Assembly (NCBI GenBank): GCA_964494345.1
Contig: CAZBSI010000003.1
Span: forward strand, 248,001-312,000
Source: DTKD01 sp964494345
Lineage (GTDB): Bacteria > Armatimonadota > UBA5829
Length of the DNA stretch: 64,000 nucleotides
Direction of reading: 5' to 3'
Both the position numbers and the translations under genes were made by a program. Positions 8,869 through 16,885 of this stretch are shown piece by piece. The notes below the pieces were generated by a model. The model did not search any database. It had not been told where the DNA came from and saw nothing but the letters and a program-made list of their open reading frames with translations. The first letter of the stretch is position 1, and each line of letters starts with the position of its first letter.

Positions 8869-8881
8869 TTACCGACTATCC

Positions 8882-9400
8882 TCACCGGACGGGCGCTGCA
8901 TCCGGTTGCTTAAGCGCCTTCGAGAGCGCTTGCTGCTCCTCAGCAGATAGCGGCCTTTCCCCCTGTCCGCCGTAGATCGCCTTGGCGTAGACGCGAGAAT
9001 CCTGCCGCCCATACAGACTGCTGAACGCCACTCCGTTCTTGGCGCTATCGAGCATAACTATCGCAAAACTCTGCTCTCCTCCCACGTCGTCGAATGCGTC
9101 AAATCGCACCACGCCGACGTTGCTTATGCACGACGATAAGGCTCGGCCGTGTTCGGACTGTATCTTCCGCAGCCCATCAATCTGCTCCTGAAGTTTCTCC
9201 AGCCCATCAGCCAGAGAGTCCAGAAAATCGATGATGTCCCCTACCCGGCCATCCTCAAGTTTCCCGTTGCGTTTCCGGCTAAACCCCACCTGTTTGCGCC
9301 ACAGAATCAGGACAAAGACCAGCAACAGCAAGCTCAGAGCCGACAGCCCGAGCAGAAAATAGACATCATTTGTTTTGAGAAAGCTCGCGACCTCATGCAT
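8882..9400 (-). CDS. DUF4446 family membrane-anchored protein
   Basis: A 172-residue protein with one N-terminal membrane helix (LLGLSALSLLLLVFVLILW, about residues 14-33), a coiled-coil stretch (DFLDSLADGLEKLQEQIDGL), and a C-terminal domain with VRFDAFDDVGGEQSF and LYGRQDSRVYAK that matches DUF4446. The function of this family is unknown to me. I chose the ATG at 9400 over the upstream start at 9451 because the extra 17 residues are Cys/His-rich and precede a normal membrane anchor. It is probably the first gene of the sigma/anti-sigma operon, so it may take part in the same envelope response (inference). Confidence 0.75.
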   Translation of the reverse strand: MHEVASFLKTNDVYFLLGLSALSLLLLVFVLILWRKQVGFSRKRNGKLEDGRVGDIIDFLDSLADGLEKLQEQIDGLRKIQSEHGRALSSCISNVGVVRFDAFDDVGGEQSFAIVMLDSAKNGVAFSSLYGRQDSRVYAKAIYGGQGERPLSAEEQQALSKALKQPDAAPVR

Positions 9401-9511
9401 AATCGCGCATCCACCCTCGCATCCAGTACACCGTGGAGTATGTCGCTGCACGGCTCCACTGAAAAGAGCCTGGATACAGACTACACAGGTGTGTTGGGTT
9501 TATTATACCAC

Positions 9512-9520
9512 AGCAGTGAC
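9512..9520 (-). promoter_or_regulatory. extended -10 promoter TGGTATAAT for DUF4446-sigma operon
   Basis: On the leftward strand TGG-TATAAT lies about 110 nt upstream of the DUF4446 start. The TGn extension can compensate for the poor -35 (TGGAGT at 17-bp spacing). Confidence 0.55.
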
Positions 9521-9625
9521 GTCCACTCCAGAATATTGCTAATCCAAATTGCAGACGATTCGCGGCAGCCCGGCAGTTAAAATTATAAAAACTCTTGAGT
9601 TTTCATTTACTTCGACGTAGTAAGT

Positions 9626-9634
9626 TGATACAAT
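9626..9634 (+). promoter_or_regulatory. extended -10 promoter TGATACAAT, near-leaderless
   Basis: TG-A-TACAAT ends 11 nt before the ATG of the HAD phosphatase gene. With a usual 6-7 nt distance from -10 to start site, the leader would be about 5 nt. No Shine-Dalgarno sequence is present between them. Confidence 0.5.
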
Positions 9635-9645
9635 GAGTACCCGTT

Positions 9646-10458
9646 ATGGTGTTATCCAAAGCGCCTTATCGGCAACCTCAAACTTACATCTTTGATTTAG
9701 ATGGCGTGATCTATCGAGGCAAGGAAATTCAGCCTTACGCGGCTGAGACTCTGGCCGCGCTCAGAGACCGGGGAGATCACGTCTGTTTTTTCACCAACAA
9801 CTCCTCACTGTCTCGCCTATCATACACCAAACGCCTGCAATCATTCGGCATTGATGCAGAAATCGACGACGTAATGACCTCGTCGTATGCTGCGGCGTTG
9901 TATCTGCTTGACTCGAATGCAGCGGAGGGCACCGTCTTTCAAATTGGCCAGGAAGGGGTCAGAAGTGAGCTGGAAGCAATCGGTATGAAGGTGATCGAAA
10001 ACGACGACGACCCGGATGCGAAAATTGATTATGTTGTGGTGGGAATCGACACTTCTTTTAATTACGATAAGCTCGCACGCGCACAAAATGCGATCTTGAA
10101 CGGGGCGAAGTTCATAGCAACTAATGAGGACCTGACTTATCCAACCGAAGGGGGCACCGTGAAACCGGGTAATGGCAGCCTGGTGGCCGCAGTGAGAGCC
10201 GCAACTTCGGTGGAGCCATTTGTCCCGGGCAAGCCGCAAGTGTATGCGATAGATAAAATCCTGCAGCGGACAAATACGCCGCGTGAGCGGGCGGTTATGG
10301 TTGGGGATAATCTGGCGACGGATATAGCGGCTGGGAATCGCGCCGGGATAAAGTCCGTACTGGTGCTAACTGGACTGACTTCGCGGGAGATGGCTGAGGC
10401 GGCGTACGGTGAGATGAAACCTGATGTCATAATAGAGACTCTCAAGGAGCTGCTATAG
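9646..10458 (+). CDS. HAD-IIA phosphatase, NagD-like
   Basis: A 270-residue haloacid-dehalogenase phosphatase of subclass IIA (NagD / 4-nitrophenylphosphatase / phosphoglycolate phosphatase group). Motif I is FDLDGVIYRG with nucleophile Asp17 and acid Asp19. Motif II is FFTNNSS. The cap domain lies between about residues 80 and 195. Motif IV is MVGDNLATDIAAG with the metal-binding Asp. It dephosphorylates a small phosphorylated metabolite in the cytoplasm. Its TAG stop shares a base with the GTG of thiD, so the two are translationally coupled. A pyridoxal-phosphate or thiamine-related phosphatase role is possible from the context but unproven. Confidence 0.85.
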   Translation: MVLSKAPYRQPQTYIFDLDGVIYRGKEIQPYAAETLAALRDRGDHVCFFTNNSSLSRLSYTKRLQSFGIDAEIDDVMTSSYAAALYLLDSNAAEGTVFQIGQEGVRSELEAIGMKVIENDDDPDAKIDYVVVGIDTSFNYDKLARAQNAILNGAKFIATNEDLTYPTEGGTVKPGNGSLVAAVRAATSVEPFVPGKPQVYAIDKILQRTNTPRERAVMVGDNLATDIAAGNRAGIKSVLVLTGLTSREMAEAAYGEMKPDVIIETLKELL

Positions 10459-11297
10459 TGGACCAGCCCGTTTATCAACAAGGCGACGAAGCGAAGTCTA
10501 AAAAGGTTGCAATGACAATCGCAGCCTCGGATTCGAGCGCGGGGGCCGGGATTCAGGCGGATTTGGCGGTTTTTCGAGACGTTGGAGTCTATGGCGTGTG
10601 CGTGGTCACAAACGTGACCGTTCAGAACTCGCTGGGAGTCCATAAAGTAAACAAGGTTCCGCCGAAAGTCATCGCCGGACAAATAGACGCTCTGACACGG
10701 GATTTCGCAATCGACGCATGCAAGATCGGGATGTTGTTCTCGCCTCAGGCGGTGGATATAGTCTCAGAGAGAATTATGCGCCGAGAGATAACTAATGTTG
10801 TGCTTGACCCAGTGATGTGCGCAAAAAACGGCGAAGTGTTGCTCACAGAGCCTGCCATTAAGCGTATGAAAAGATGCCTGATGCCGAAGGTGACGCTTAT
10901 TACTCCAAACGCCGGAGAAGCTGCGAAGCTGACCGGAATTGAGGTTAATGACCCGCTGGCGGCGAGGGATGCGGCGAAGGCGCTGGTGGAAATGGGGGCT
11001 GCTAACGCGCTTGTGAAAGGCGGGCACATCGCGGGGGAGCCCGTGGATGTGCTGTACGATGGAGTCAATTTTGAGGAGTTTGCCGGTAAGCGGCTTGATA
11101 AAAACATGCACGGCACTGGCTGTGTGCTGAGCGCGGCGATCACTGCACGATTGGCGATTGGCGATAGTTTGGCCGCGGCTGTGAGATTCGCCAAAAAATA
11201 TGTGATGGCGGCTATTGATCGATCTGTTCGCCTCGGCAAAGGCGAGATGAATTTTTTTGTGGGCCTGGATCAGGATGACTCCGGGCCGAGTTTTTAG
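10458..11297 (+). CDS. thiD: hydroxymethylpyrimidine (phosphate) kinase
   Basis: A 279-residue ribokinase-fold kinase that phosphorylates hydroxymethylpyrimidine and its phosphate in thiamine synthesis. The N-terminal block IAASDSSAGAGIQADL (about residues 21-36) and TVQNSLGV near 55 are diagnostic. The anion hole GTGCVLSAA with its catalytic Cys-preceding Asp/Gly region lies near residue 220. The GTG start overlaps the stop of the upstream phosphatase and has AAGGAG 8 nt before it. An internal ATG at residue 19 would also make a full enzyme. Other thiamine genes are absent here. Pyridoxal kinase activity is a known side function of this family. Confidence 0.9.
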   Translation: MDQPVYQQGDEAKSKKVAMTIAASDSSAGAGIQADLAVFRDVGVYGVCVVTNVTVQNSLGVHKVNKVPPKVIAGQIDALTRDFAIDACKIGMLFSPQAVDIVSERIMRREITNVVLDPVMCAKNGEVLLTEPAIKRMKRCLMPKVTLITPNAGEAAKLTGIEVNDPLAARDAAKALVEMGAANALVKGGHIAGEPVDVLYDGVNFEEFAGKRLDKNMHGTGCVLSAAITARLAIGDSLAAAVRFAKKYVMAAIDRSVRLGKGEMNFFVGLDQDDSGPSF

Positions 11298-11337
11298 TGA
11301 CCGACGATTCGCAACTTCTTCCAGGGGGCAAGTAGAG

Positions 11338-12978
11338 ATGAGCACAAAGTATATTTTCGTAACGGGCGGAGTGGTTTCGTCCGTCGGCAAGGGAATCACC
11401 ACGGCAAGCCTGGGACGGCTTCTTAAGAACCGTGGATTCAAAGTGACCGTTCAGAAGCTGGACCCATACATCAACGTCGATGCCGGTTTGATGGACCCCT
11501 ATCAGCACGGCGAGGTCTTTGTGACGGATGATGGGGCCGAAACTGACCTCGATTTGGGTCATTATGAGCGTTTTGTTGACGAGAATCTCAGCAAGCTGGC
11601 AAGTGTGACCACGGGTCGAGTCTACAACGCCGTAATCAGCAAGGAACGACGAGGCGAATATAACGGGGAGACCGTGCAGGTGATCCCGCATATCACAAAT
11701 GAGATCAAAGCTCGTGTGAAGTTGAACGCAGAACAGAGCGGCGCAGAAATAGCGATTATTGAGATCGGCGGCACCGTCGGAGACATCGAAGGACTGCCGT
11801 TTCTGGAAGCAATTCGGCAATTTCGCAAGGATGCAGGCCCTGAGAATGTGATGTATGTGCACGTTACGCTCATCCCCTCCGTCGGCCCCTGGGACGAGCT
11901 GAAAACGAAACCAACCCAGCACTCCGTCATCAAGCTCAGGGAGATCGGCATTCAGCCGGATGTGCTCATCTGCCGCGCCAAGCGCCCTATGAGCGACGAT
12001 ATGAAGGAGAAGGTCTCGCTGTTTTGCGATGTCCCGAAGGCTGGGGTTATTGAGGCGAGGGACGCCGGGTCGATATATGAGATTCCTCTCAAGTTTGAGG
12101 ACTATGGCCTGGCGGACCTGGTTCTTAACAGGTTCGGCTTGACTAATGGCACTGCGGACCTTGAAGAGTGGAAGAAGATCGTCGGAATTATCAAGCGACC
12201 GAAAAACAAGGCTGTCGTGGCTATTGTGGGGACGGATGTCGGCAATGCCGATGCGTATATCAGCCTGGCCGAAGCGTTGAAGCATGGAGGTTTTGCAAAC
12301 GAGACCGGAGTTGACATTCGGTGGGTGGAAGCAGAACAGGTGACGGCCGAGACCCTTAAAGAGAAGATTGGGGATGCGGACGCCATCGTAGTGCCGAGCG
12401 GTTCCGGGACGGGCGCAGAAGGCAAGTTGCTTGCAATCAAATACGCTCGAGAGAACTGCGTACCGTTTTTTGGTATTTGCTATGGTCTTCACAGGACGGT
12501 TGTGGAAGTGGCGCGACACTTGTGTAAGCTCAAGGAAGCCGATTCTGAGGAGAACAACGAGCATACTCCTGATCCCGTCGTTCACGTTCTGCCTGAGCAG
12601 GCGAACGAAAGTGGTGATGAAGCGGCATTGAGATTGGGTGTTTTTCCGTGCCGATTGATTGATGGCACCTTGGCCTCGAAGTTGTATGGCACGGATCTGG
12701 TTTATGAGCGACATCGCCATCGGTTTGAGGTCAACAATTCGTATCGCGCAAAACTCGAGAGGCGGGGGCTGATTTGCTCCGGTGTGTCGCCGGATTACAG
12801 GCTGGTGGAGATAGTGGAGATGAAGGATCACCCGTTCTTTATCGCCACGCAGTTCCATCCTGAGTTCAAATCCCGGCCGAATCGCGCTCATCCGATATTT
12901 GCCGGGCTTATCGAGGCGGCTTTGGATTATCAGAAGAACAGGAAAGGCAAGGAAGCGGCTGTGACCGCGCCGGCTTAG
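11338..12978 (+). CDS. pyrG: CTP synthase
   Basis: A 546-residue CTP synthase that aminates UTP to CTP with glutamine and ATP, close to the usual 545 residues. The N-terminal amidoligase domain has the GGVVSSVGKGIT P-loop and intact YQHGEVFVTDDGAETD. The glutaminase domain has nucleophile Cys381 and the His-Glu of FHPEF. Two glutaminase motifs differ from the usual form. GICLGMQ is GICYGLH here, and the glycine-rich oxyanion loop PGGFGxRGxEGK reads PSGSGTGAEGK. Start is ATG at 11338 with AGGGGG upstream. The region upstream of it in frame is thiD coding sequence and not part of PyrG. Likely co-transcribed with thiD and the permease. Confidence 0.95.
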   Translation: MSTKYIFVTGGVVSSVGKGITTASLGRLLKNRGFKVTVQKLDPYINVDAGLMDPYQHGEVFVTDDGAETDLDLGHYERFVDENLSKLASVTTGRVYNAVISKERRGEYNGETVQVIPHITNEIKARVKLNAEQSGAEIAIIEIGGTVGDIEGLPFLEAIRQFRKDAGPENVMYVHVTLIPSVGPWDELKTKPTQHSVIKLREIGIQPDVLICRAKRPMSDDMKEKVSLFCDVPKAGVIEARDAGSIYEIPLKFEDYGLADLVLNRFGLTNGTADLEEWKKIVGIIKRPKNKAVVAIVGTDVGNADAYISLAEALKHGGFANETGVDIRWVEAEQVTAETLKEKIGDADAIVVPSGSGTGAEGKLLAIKYARENCVPFFGICYGLHRTVVEVARHLCKLKEADSEENNEHTPDPVVHVLPEQANESGDEAALRLGVFPCRLIDGTLASKLYGTDLVYERHRHRFEVNNSYRAKLERRGLICSGVSPDYRLVEIVEMKDHPFFIATQFHPEFKSRPNRAHPIFAGLIEAALDYQKNRKGKEAAVTAPA

Positions 12979-12985
12979 GATATAG

Positions 12986-13897
12986 ATGACCGACGCCCTT
13001 TCAACGGTTGTTTCCGTATTTTTGCTGTTGCTGGCGGGATATGGAGCCAGAAAAACCGGCATTCTGAAGCCGTCGGATACCCGTGCGGTCAACTCCATCG
13101 TCATCAATTTGACTATGCCTGCCTTCATCTTCGTGAGCCTGTATCGACAATCGATAGACTCTGCGATGGTGAAGGCTCCGGCGGTTGGAATCGTGATGGA
13201 GATGGCGGTGCTGGGCCTTGCATATCTGGCTGCGAGGATACTCAAGCTCGATCGACCGACCACGGGTGGGTTGATGCTGGCGGCTACTTTCGGCAATACC
13301 GGATTTCTTGGATATCCAATGGTTGGAGCTGCTTTTCCTGATGATAGCCGAGCGATGCCGTCGGCTGTGATGTTCGACGAGTTCGCGATGGCGATGATCA
13401 TGAACAGCGTCGGGGTCGCGGTGGCGGCGAGCTATGCGGGGAAATGCTTTCAATGGAGCAGCTTGCTGGAGTTTCTCAAAACCCCGTTGTTTCCGGCGAC
13501 GGTGGTGGGATTGGCGCTGCGAAACGCGTATATTCCGCCGGTGATACTCAAGACTTTGGGGTTTCTGGCAGCGGGGACGGTGCCGTTGGCAATGCTTTCG
13601 ATTGGCTTGAGCTTGAGCGCGACCTCTCTGAAGAAGTATCCGGCGCCTCTAGGCGTGGGATTTCTTTTGAAGATGGTGGTACTGCCGTTTTTGGTGGCGG
13701 CGGCGCTGCCACTGGTTGGGGTTACGGGGATAGTAAAACAGGTCTCAATTCTGTTGAGCGCGGTGCCGACGGCGGTGATCTCAGGCGTGATAGCGGGTCG
13801 ATATGGCGCAAATGAGGAGTTTGTGGCAGGGGCGATATTCGTTACGACACTTTTGAGCGTCGCCGTGCTGCCTGTTGTTTTGATCCTCGTGAGATAA
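12986..13897 (+). CDS. AEC family permease (auxin efflux carrier superfamily)
   Basis: A 303-residue integral membrane protein with about ten hydrophobic segments in two halves, as in the auxin-efflux-carrier (AEC) transporters. The N-terminal half has LSTVVSVFLLLLAGYGARK and a polar break (FGNTGFLGYPM, about residues 104-114) typical of the family's crossover. Bacterial members move malate, malonate or other organic acids. The substrate here is unknown. ATG is preceded by AGGA at 6 nt and lies 7 bp after pyrG, so it is probably in the same transcript. The gene converges head-on with a leftward gene one base away. Confidence 0.82.
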   Translation: MTDALSTVVSVFLLLLAGYGARKTGILKPSDTRAVNSIVINLTMPAFIFVSLYRQSIDSAMVKAPAVGIVMEMAVLGLAYLAARILKLDRPTTGGLMLAATFGNTGFLGYPMVGAAFPDDSRAMPSAVMFDEFAMAMIMNSVGVAVAASYAGKCFQWSSLLEFLKTPLFPATVVGLALRNAYIPPVILKTLGFLAAGTVPLAMLSIGLSLSATSLKKYPAPLGVGFLLKMVVLPFLVAAALPLVGVTGIVKQVSILLSAVPTAVISGVIAGRYGANEEFVAGAIFVTTLLSVAVLPVVLILVR

Positions 13898-13898
13898 T

Positions 13899-14267
13899 TT
13901 ATTTGGGCTGATTGTGCCGGGGTGTGAGGTCGATTTCTTCCGCCATCACTGCTTCGCCGTTCTCCGTCACCAACACCGGTCGGTGGCATATATCACACGC
14001 GAATTGGCGTCGGGAGGCATAGACGTCGTTTTTTGTCGAGCAATATGGGCAAAACAGAGGGCGTGACGGTTCTTTGCCGAGCATGCCGACATAGATCATA
14101 CCGCCCAGCATCGCGATTGCCGACACAACAGTCGTGAATATGCCGACTGGCGGGAAGATGAATATTAATGCAATGCCTGCCACAAGCCCCCCGCCACCAT
14201 AGATAAATACCTGCGAGGTCTTTTTTTCAAGCTCCCGGACTGTAGCAAATTCCACCTTAAAAGACAT
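13899..14267 (-). CDS. small membrane protein with C-terminal zinc ribbon
   Basis: A 122-residue protein of no named family that I recognise. Two membrane segments lie at about residues 20-57 (YGGGGLVAGIALIFIFPPVG and TTVVSAIAMLGGMIYVGML). A cytosolic zinc ribbon follows, with CPYC at about residue 73 and CDIC at about 94. The N terminus is polar (EFATVRELEKKTS). It could be a membrane-bound scaffold or regulator, but nothing in the sequence gives a partner. The 618-bp region upstream of its start holds only repeats, so its promoter must lie in or near them. Confidence 0.7.
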   Translation of the reverse strand: MSFKVEFATVRELEKKTSQVFIYGGGGLVAGIALIFIFPPVGIFTTVVSAIAMLGGMIYVGMLGKEPSRPLFCPYCSTKNDVYASRRQFACDICHRPVLVTENGEAVMAEEIDLTPRHNQPK

Positions 14268-14471
14268 TTCCTGCTCCCGACAAAATAAAGGCTCTATACC
14301 ACGCCTACTTTTATTATTTCCATATTATCGCTGTATTTGGCGGGTGTCAAACTCAGGTGGCGGAGAAGAGTGAGCGCGAATGGAGTGAAGGCTGGAAATA
14401 ACGATATGGTATTGTAATATGGGGAGACTAAGAGGGCTTGATCGAACTTCGAATCTCGGATATCGGACATT

Positions 14472-14630
14472 GAAAAAGCAGATTTCTCGCTTCGCTCGAA
14501 ATGACAAATAATGGGGGCTCGAAATGACAAATAAGTGGGGCTTGAAATGACAAATAAACGAGGGTTTGAAATGACAAATAATGGGGTTCGAAATGACAGA
14601 TAACGAACTTGAAATGACAAATAGTGGGGC
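14472..14630 (+). repeat. 34-bp dispersed element copy 2 plus six-unit tandem array
   Basis: The element at 14472-14505 has AAAAAGCAGATTTCTCGCTT and ends CGAAATGAC. It is followed by about six 22-23 bp units of the form (T)CGAAATGACAAATAATGGGG, to about 14630. Within this locus the units carry ACAAATA after the GAAATG core, unlike other loci. No gene is visible in 14268-14885. Short reading frames across it are translations of the repeat. Confidence 0.78.
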
Positions 14631-14657
14631 CGGTCCGACTGTGTATCGAGAAGGGAT

Positions 14658-14679
14658 TGGCCGAGACGGAGATCGGCCA
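14658..14679. repeat. small palindrome TGGCCGA-N8-TCGGCCA
   Basis: Perfect 7-bp stem with an 8-nt loop GACGGAGA. A diverged copy in inverse orientation is at about 5778-5802. It is part of the composite repeat region and lacks a T-run, so I do not call it a terminator. Confidence 0.5.
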
Positions 14680-14729
14680 CTACGGTTTGGAAGTTAGAAG
14701 TTGGAGATTGGAGGTTGGCATTGGTTATG

Positions 14730-14755
14730 CGGCGGCGATTCGGAGATCGCCGCCG
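14730..14755. repeat. family B palindrome copy (CGGCGGCGAT-TCGGAG-ATCGCCGCCG)
   Basis: Perfect 10-bp stem with loop TCGGAG. Copies with the same core GATTCGGAGAT are at 28209-28232 and 48267-48292, and a diverged one at 20959-20978. Stem changes are partly compensatory, which points to selection or spread as a folded unit. Confidence 0.65.
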
Positions 14756-14769
14756 ATCAATTGTTAGTC

Positions 14770-14837
14770 ATTCCGCGCGGAGTCGCGGAATCCACGGGAT
14801 GACTTGCGAGGCGTGATCCTGCGACTTCGCGCAGGAT
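14770..14837. repeat. two adjacent 8-bp-stem palindromes (family C copy 1)
   Basis: 14770-14791 is ATTCCGCG-CGGAGT-CGCGGAAT and 14816-14837 is ATCCTGCG-ACTTCG-CGCAGGAT. Both have perfect 8-bp stems and 6-nt loops. The second motif recurs at 30692-30725 and 42959-42980. They lie just downstream of the trans-sulfuration enzyme gene and could act as its 3' end structure, but no T-run follows. Confidence 0.6.
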
Positions 14838-14885
14838 GACTAAAATTGGCGCACAGGATGACTATATTCGAATGCGCCCCCGCCA

Positions 14886-16079
14886 CTATTTCAAATATGA
14901 AAATGCCTGGTCGAGGTCGGCGATCAGGTCTTCGGTGTCTTCTATGCCGACCGATAGCCTGACCAATCCATCCGCGATGCCGAGAGCCTTGCGCTCTTCC
15001 ACGGTGCACTCGACGTGGCTGGTGGTTCGGGCAGGGCCGTAGGTGGTTTCTACTGCGCCGAGATTCGCCGCGCGGTTGGCATATTGCAGCTTGGGCAGCA
15101 AAATCGCAGCCGATTCCATTCCGCCCTTTAAGGCAAAACTCAGCATCGCGCCGAAGTCGCTCATCTGTCGGGCGGCTACGTCGTGGTGCAGGTGGCTTGA
15201 CAGGCCGGGATAATGGACTTCTTCGACCATATCCTGAGTCTGCAAATATGCTGCCAGCTTTTTGGCGCTCTCGCACTGCTGCAGAACCCTTAGCTTGAGA
15301 GTCTTCATTCCCCTAAGCAGCAGATAGGCATCCCACGGAGCCAGTGTCGAACCGTTGATCTCGCGATAGTGATGAATCGCCGCAATCAGTTCTTTTTTGC
15401 CACAGACCGCCCCGCCTAAAGCGTCGGCGTGACCACCGAGATATTTGGTCGCGCTGTGCACAGACAAGTCCGCACCCAGTTCCAACGGACGCTGGAGAAT
15501 TGGGGTGGCCATAGTGTTGTCGACGATGAGCAGCGCCCCGACCGCCTTGGCCGCTTTGGAGATCCGCTCGATGTCAGTGATTTTCACCATCGGGTTGGTG
15601 GGGGTCTCAAGGTAGACGATCTTGCAGCCACGTGCGATTTCGCGCTCCAGTTCCTCGTGGTCGCCGGTGTCACACAATTTGACATCGACATTGATGTTAG
15701 GCAAGAACTCGCTGAACAGCCTGTGGGTGCCGCCGTATGAATCCTTTATGGACACGACGCGATCCCCCGGCCTAATGAATGTGTAGATCGAATTGCTGAC
15801 CGCAGCCATTCCCGTTGCAAAGCTGGTGGCGGCCTCCGAACCTTCGAGCGCCTTGATCTTATCTTCAAACGCGGTTACGGTGGGATTGGTATTGCGGCCG
15901 TAGATGTGGCCGGGTTTGTTGCCTATTGCAACGTCATACCATTCCTGCATATCGTCATAGCCGTAAGCCGAGCTTACTATTACAGGGACCTGCGTCGCGT
16001 TATGTACTCGCTGCGCTTTTTCTCCAGCCCAAACGGCAACAGTGCCGTTGCCAGGCTTTGCAGGTGTTTTGTCAGTCAA
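14886..16079 (-). CDS. trans-sulfuration PLP enzyme (cystathionine gamma-synthase/lyase family)
   Basis: A 397-residue Cys/Met-metabolism PLP-dependent enzyme. The PLP lysine is in HSATKYLGGHAD (about residue 210) and the substrate/PLP residues in YGRNTNPTVTAFE (about 60). SxATxFATGMAAVS near residue 87 is the phosphate-binding segment. Members act as cystathionine gamma-synthase, cystathionine gamma-lyase, methionine gamma-lyase or O-acylhomoserine sulfhydrylase. Sequence alone does not choose, so I give no symbol. It lies 61 bp downstream of rsmG on the same strand. The start codon has AAAGGAGAAAAG just upstream, a good ribosome site. Confidence 0.85.
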   Translation of the reverse strand: MTDKTPAKPGNGTVAVWAGEKAQRVHNATQVPVIVSSAYGYDDMQEWYDVAIGNKPGHIYGRNTNPTVTAFEDKIKALEGSEAATSFATGMAAVSNSIYTFIRPGDRVVSIKDSYGGTHRLFSEFLPNINVDVKLCDTGDHEELEREIARGCKIVYLETPTNPMVKITDIERISKAAKAVGALLIVDNTMATPILQRPLELGADLSVHSATKYLGGHADALGGAVCGKKELIAAIHHYREINGSTLAPWDAYLLLRGMKTLKLRVLQQCESAKKLAAYLQTQDMVEEVHYPGLSSHLHHDVAARQMSDFGAMLSFALKGGMESAAILLPKLQYANRAANLGAVETTYGPARTTSHVECTVEERKALGIADGLVRLSVGIEDTEDLIADLDQAFSYLK

Positions 16080-16140
16080 TTTCTTTTCTCCTTTGTAATC
16101 GAGGTCAAAGGTCGGAAGTCCGCTGTCCGAACCGATAAGC

Positions 16141-16884
16141 CTATCGTGATTTTGATTTTATAATCTTAGAGTATGGTCTCGGAAAATCCGGCGGGGTCGG
16201 GCGATTTTTTGCGACTACTACCAGCCGGCGAGTGATATTCTCCTTCGGTATCTTAACCCGGCTTACCTTCTCTATCGAGCCGCCGAGTTGGCCGATTAGC
16301 GGACGGGCGAGGTCGATTTCTTCGTCGGACGCCTCACTTTTTTGTGCTATAAGTGAGCCGCCAACCTTTACTAAAGGCAGGCACAATTCCACGAGGGCCT
16401 TCATATCCGCAAGAGCGCGAGCGATGGCGATGTCGTATTTTTCACGGTGTGCAGGGTCTCTACCGGCCTCTTCTGCACGCGCATTGACAGTGCGAATACC
16501 GGAAAGGCTGAGGGAAGCAATCGCATCATCGATGAACTTGAGCTTCTTGCCGGATGAGTCCATAAGCGTGACATCGAGGTCGGGACGGGCGATTTTTATG
16601 GGAACGCCAGGAAAGCCTGCCCCAGTGCCGATGTCGAGGATAGTCGCTTTCTTTTTGATTTTAACCACGGCCAGGCAGGACAGCGAGTCGAGGTAGTGGC
16701 CTGTGACTATCTGCTCGGGCTCGGTGATGCGGGTAAGGTTGAGGGTTTTGTTTGTTTCGACGAGCAAACGCGCGAATCGGTCAAGCTGATTGATTTGCAA
16801 ATCGTCGAGTCGAATACCCAACTCTGCAGCGCCTGATCGGAGCAGTTCGGTGGGAAGAAATGCGGGGTCGAGGTTAGTAGTCAC
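16141..16884 (-). CDS. rsmG: 16S rRNA (guanine(527)-N7)-methyltransferase
   Basis: A 247-residue SAM-dependent RsmG (GidB) that methylates G527 of 16S rRNA in the 530 loop. The N-terminal LNLTRI (48-53) and HYLDSL (63-68) and the SAM-binding LDIGTGAGFPGVPIKIA (83-99) are typical. RALADMKAL lies near residue 155. The GTG start at 16884 sits one base after the mnmG stop, inside a GAGAG-rich context, so the pair is coupled. The mnmG-rsmG pair is often found near the replication origin, but none of the usual neighbours (yidC, parA, dnaA) is seen here. About 30 residues of basic tail follow the fold. Confidence 0.93.
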   Translation of the reverse strand: MTTNLDPAFLPTELLRSGAAELGIRLDDLQINQLDRFARLLVETNKTLNLTRITEPEQIVTGHYLDSLSCLAVVKIKKKATILDIGTGAGFPGVPIKIARPDLDVTLMDSSGKKLKFIDDAIASLSLSGIRTVNARAEEAGRDPAHREKYDIAIARALADMKALVELCLPLVKVGGSLIAQKSEASDEEIDLARPLIGQLGGSIEKVSRVKIPKENITRRLVVVAKNRPTPPDFPRPYSKIIKSKSR

Positions 16885-16885
16885 A

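Noticed and set aside
11212..13401. Long open frame of 729 codons on the leftward strand across pyrG and the permease gene
   Set aside because: It is the antisense of two clearly recognisable rightward genes, has no family match, and its composition is that of a mirror frame.
14490..14640. Possible CRISPR array in the GAAATGAC tandem units
   Set aside because: Units of 20-23 bp are contiguous with no unique spacers and no cas genes are near. They are degenerate tandem repeats.
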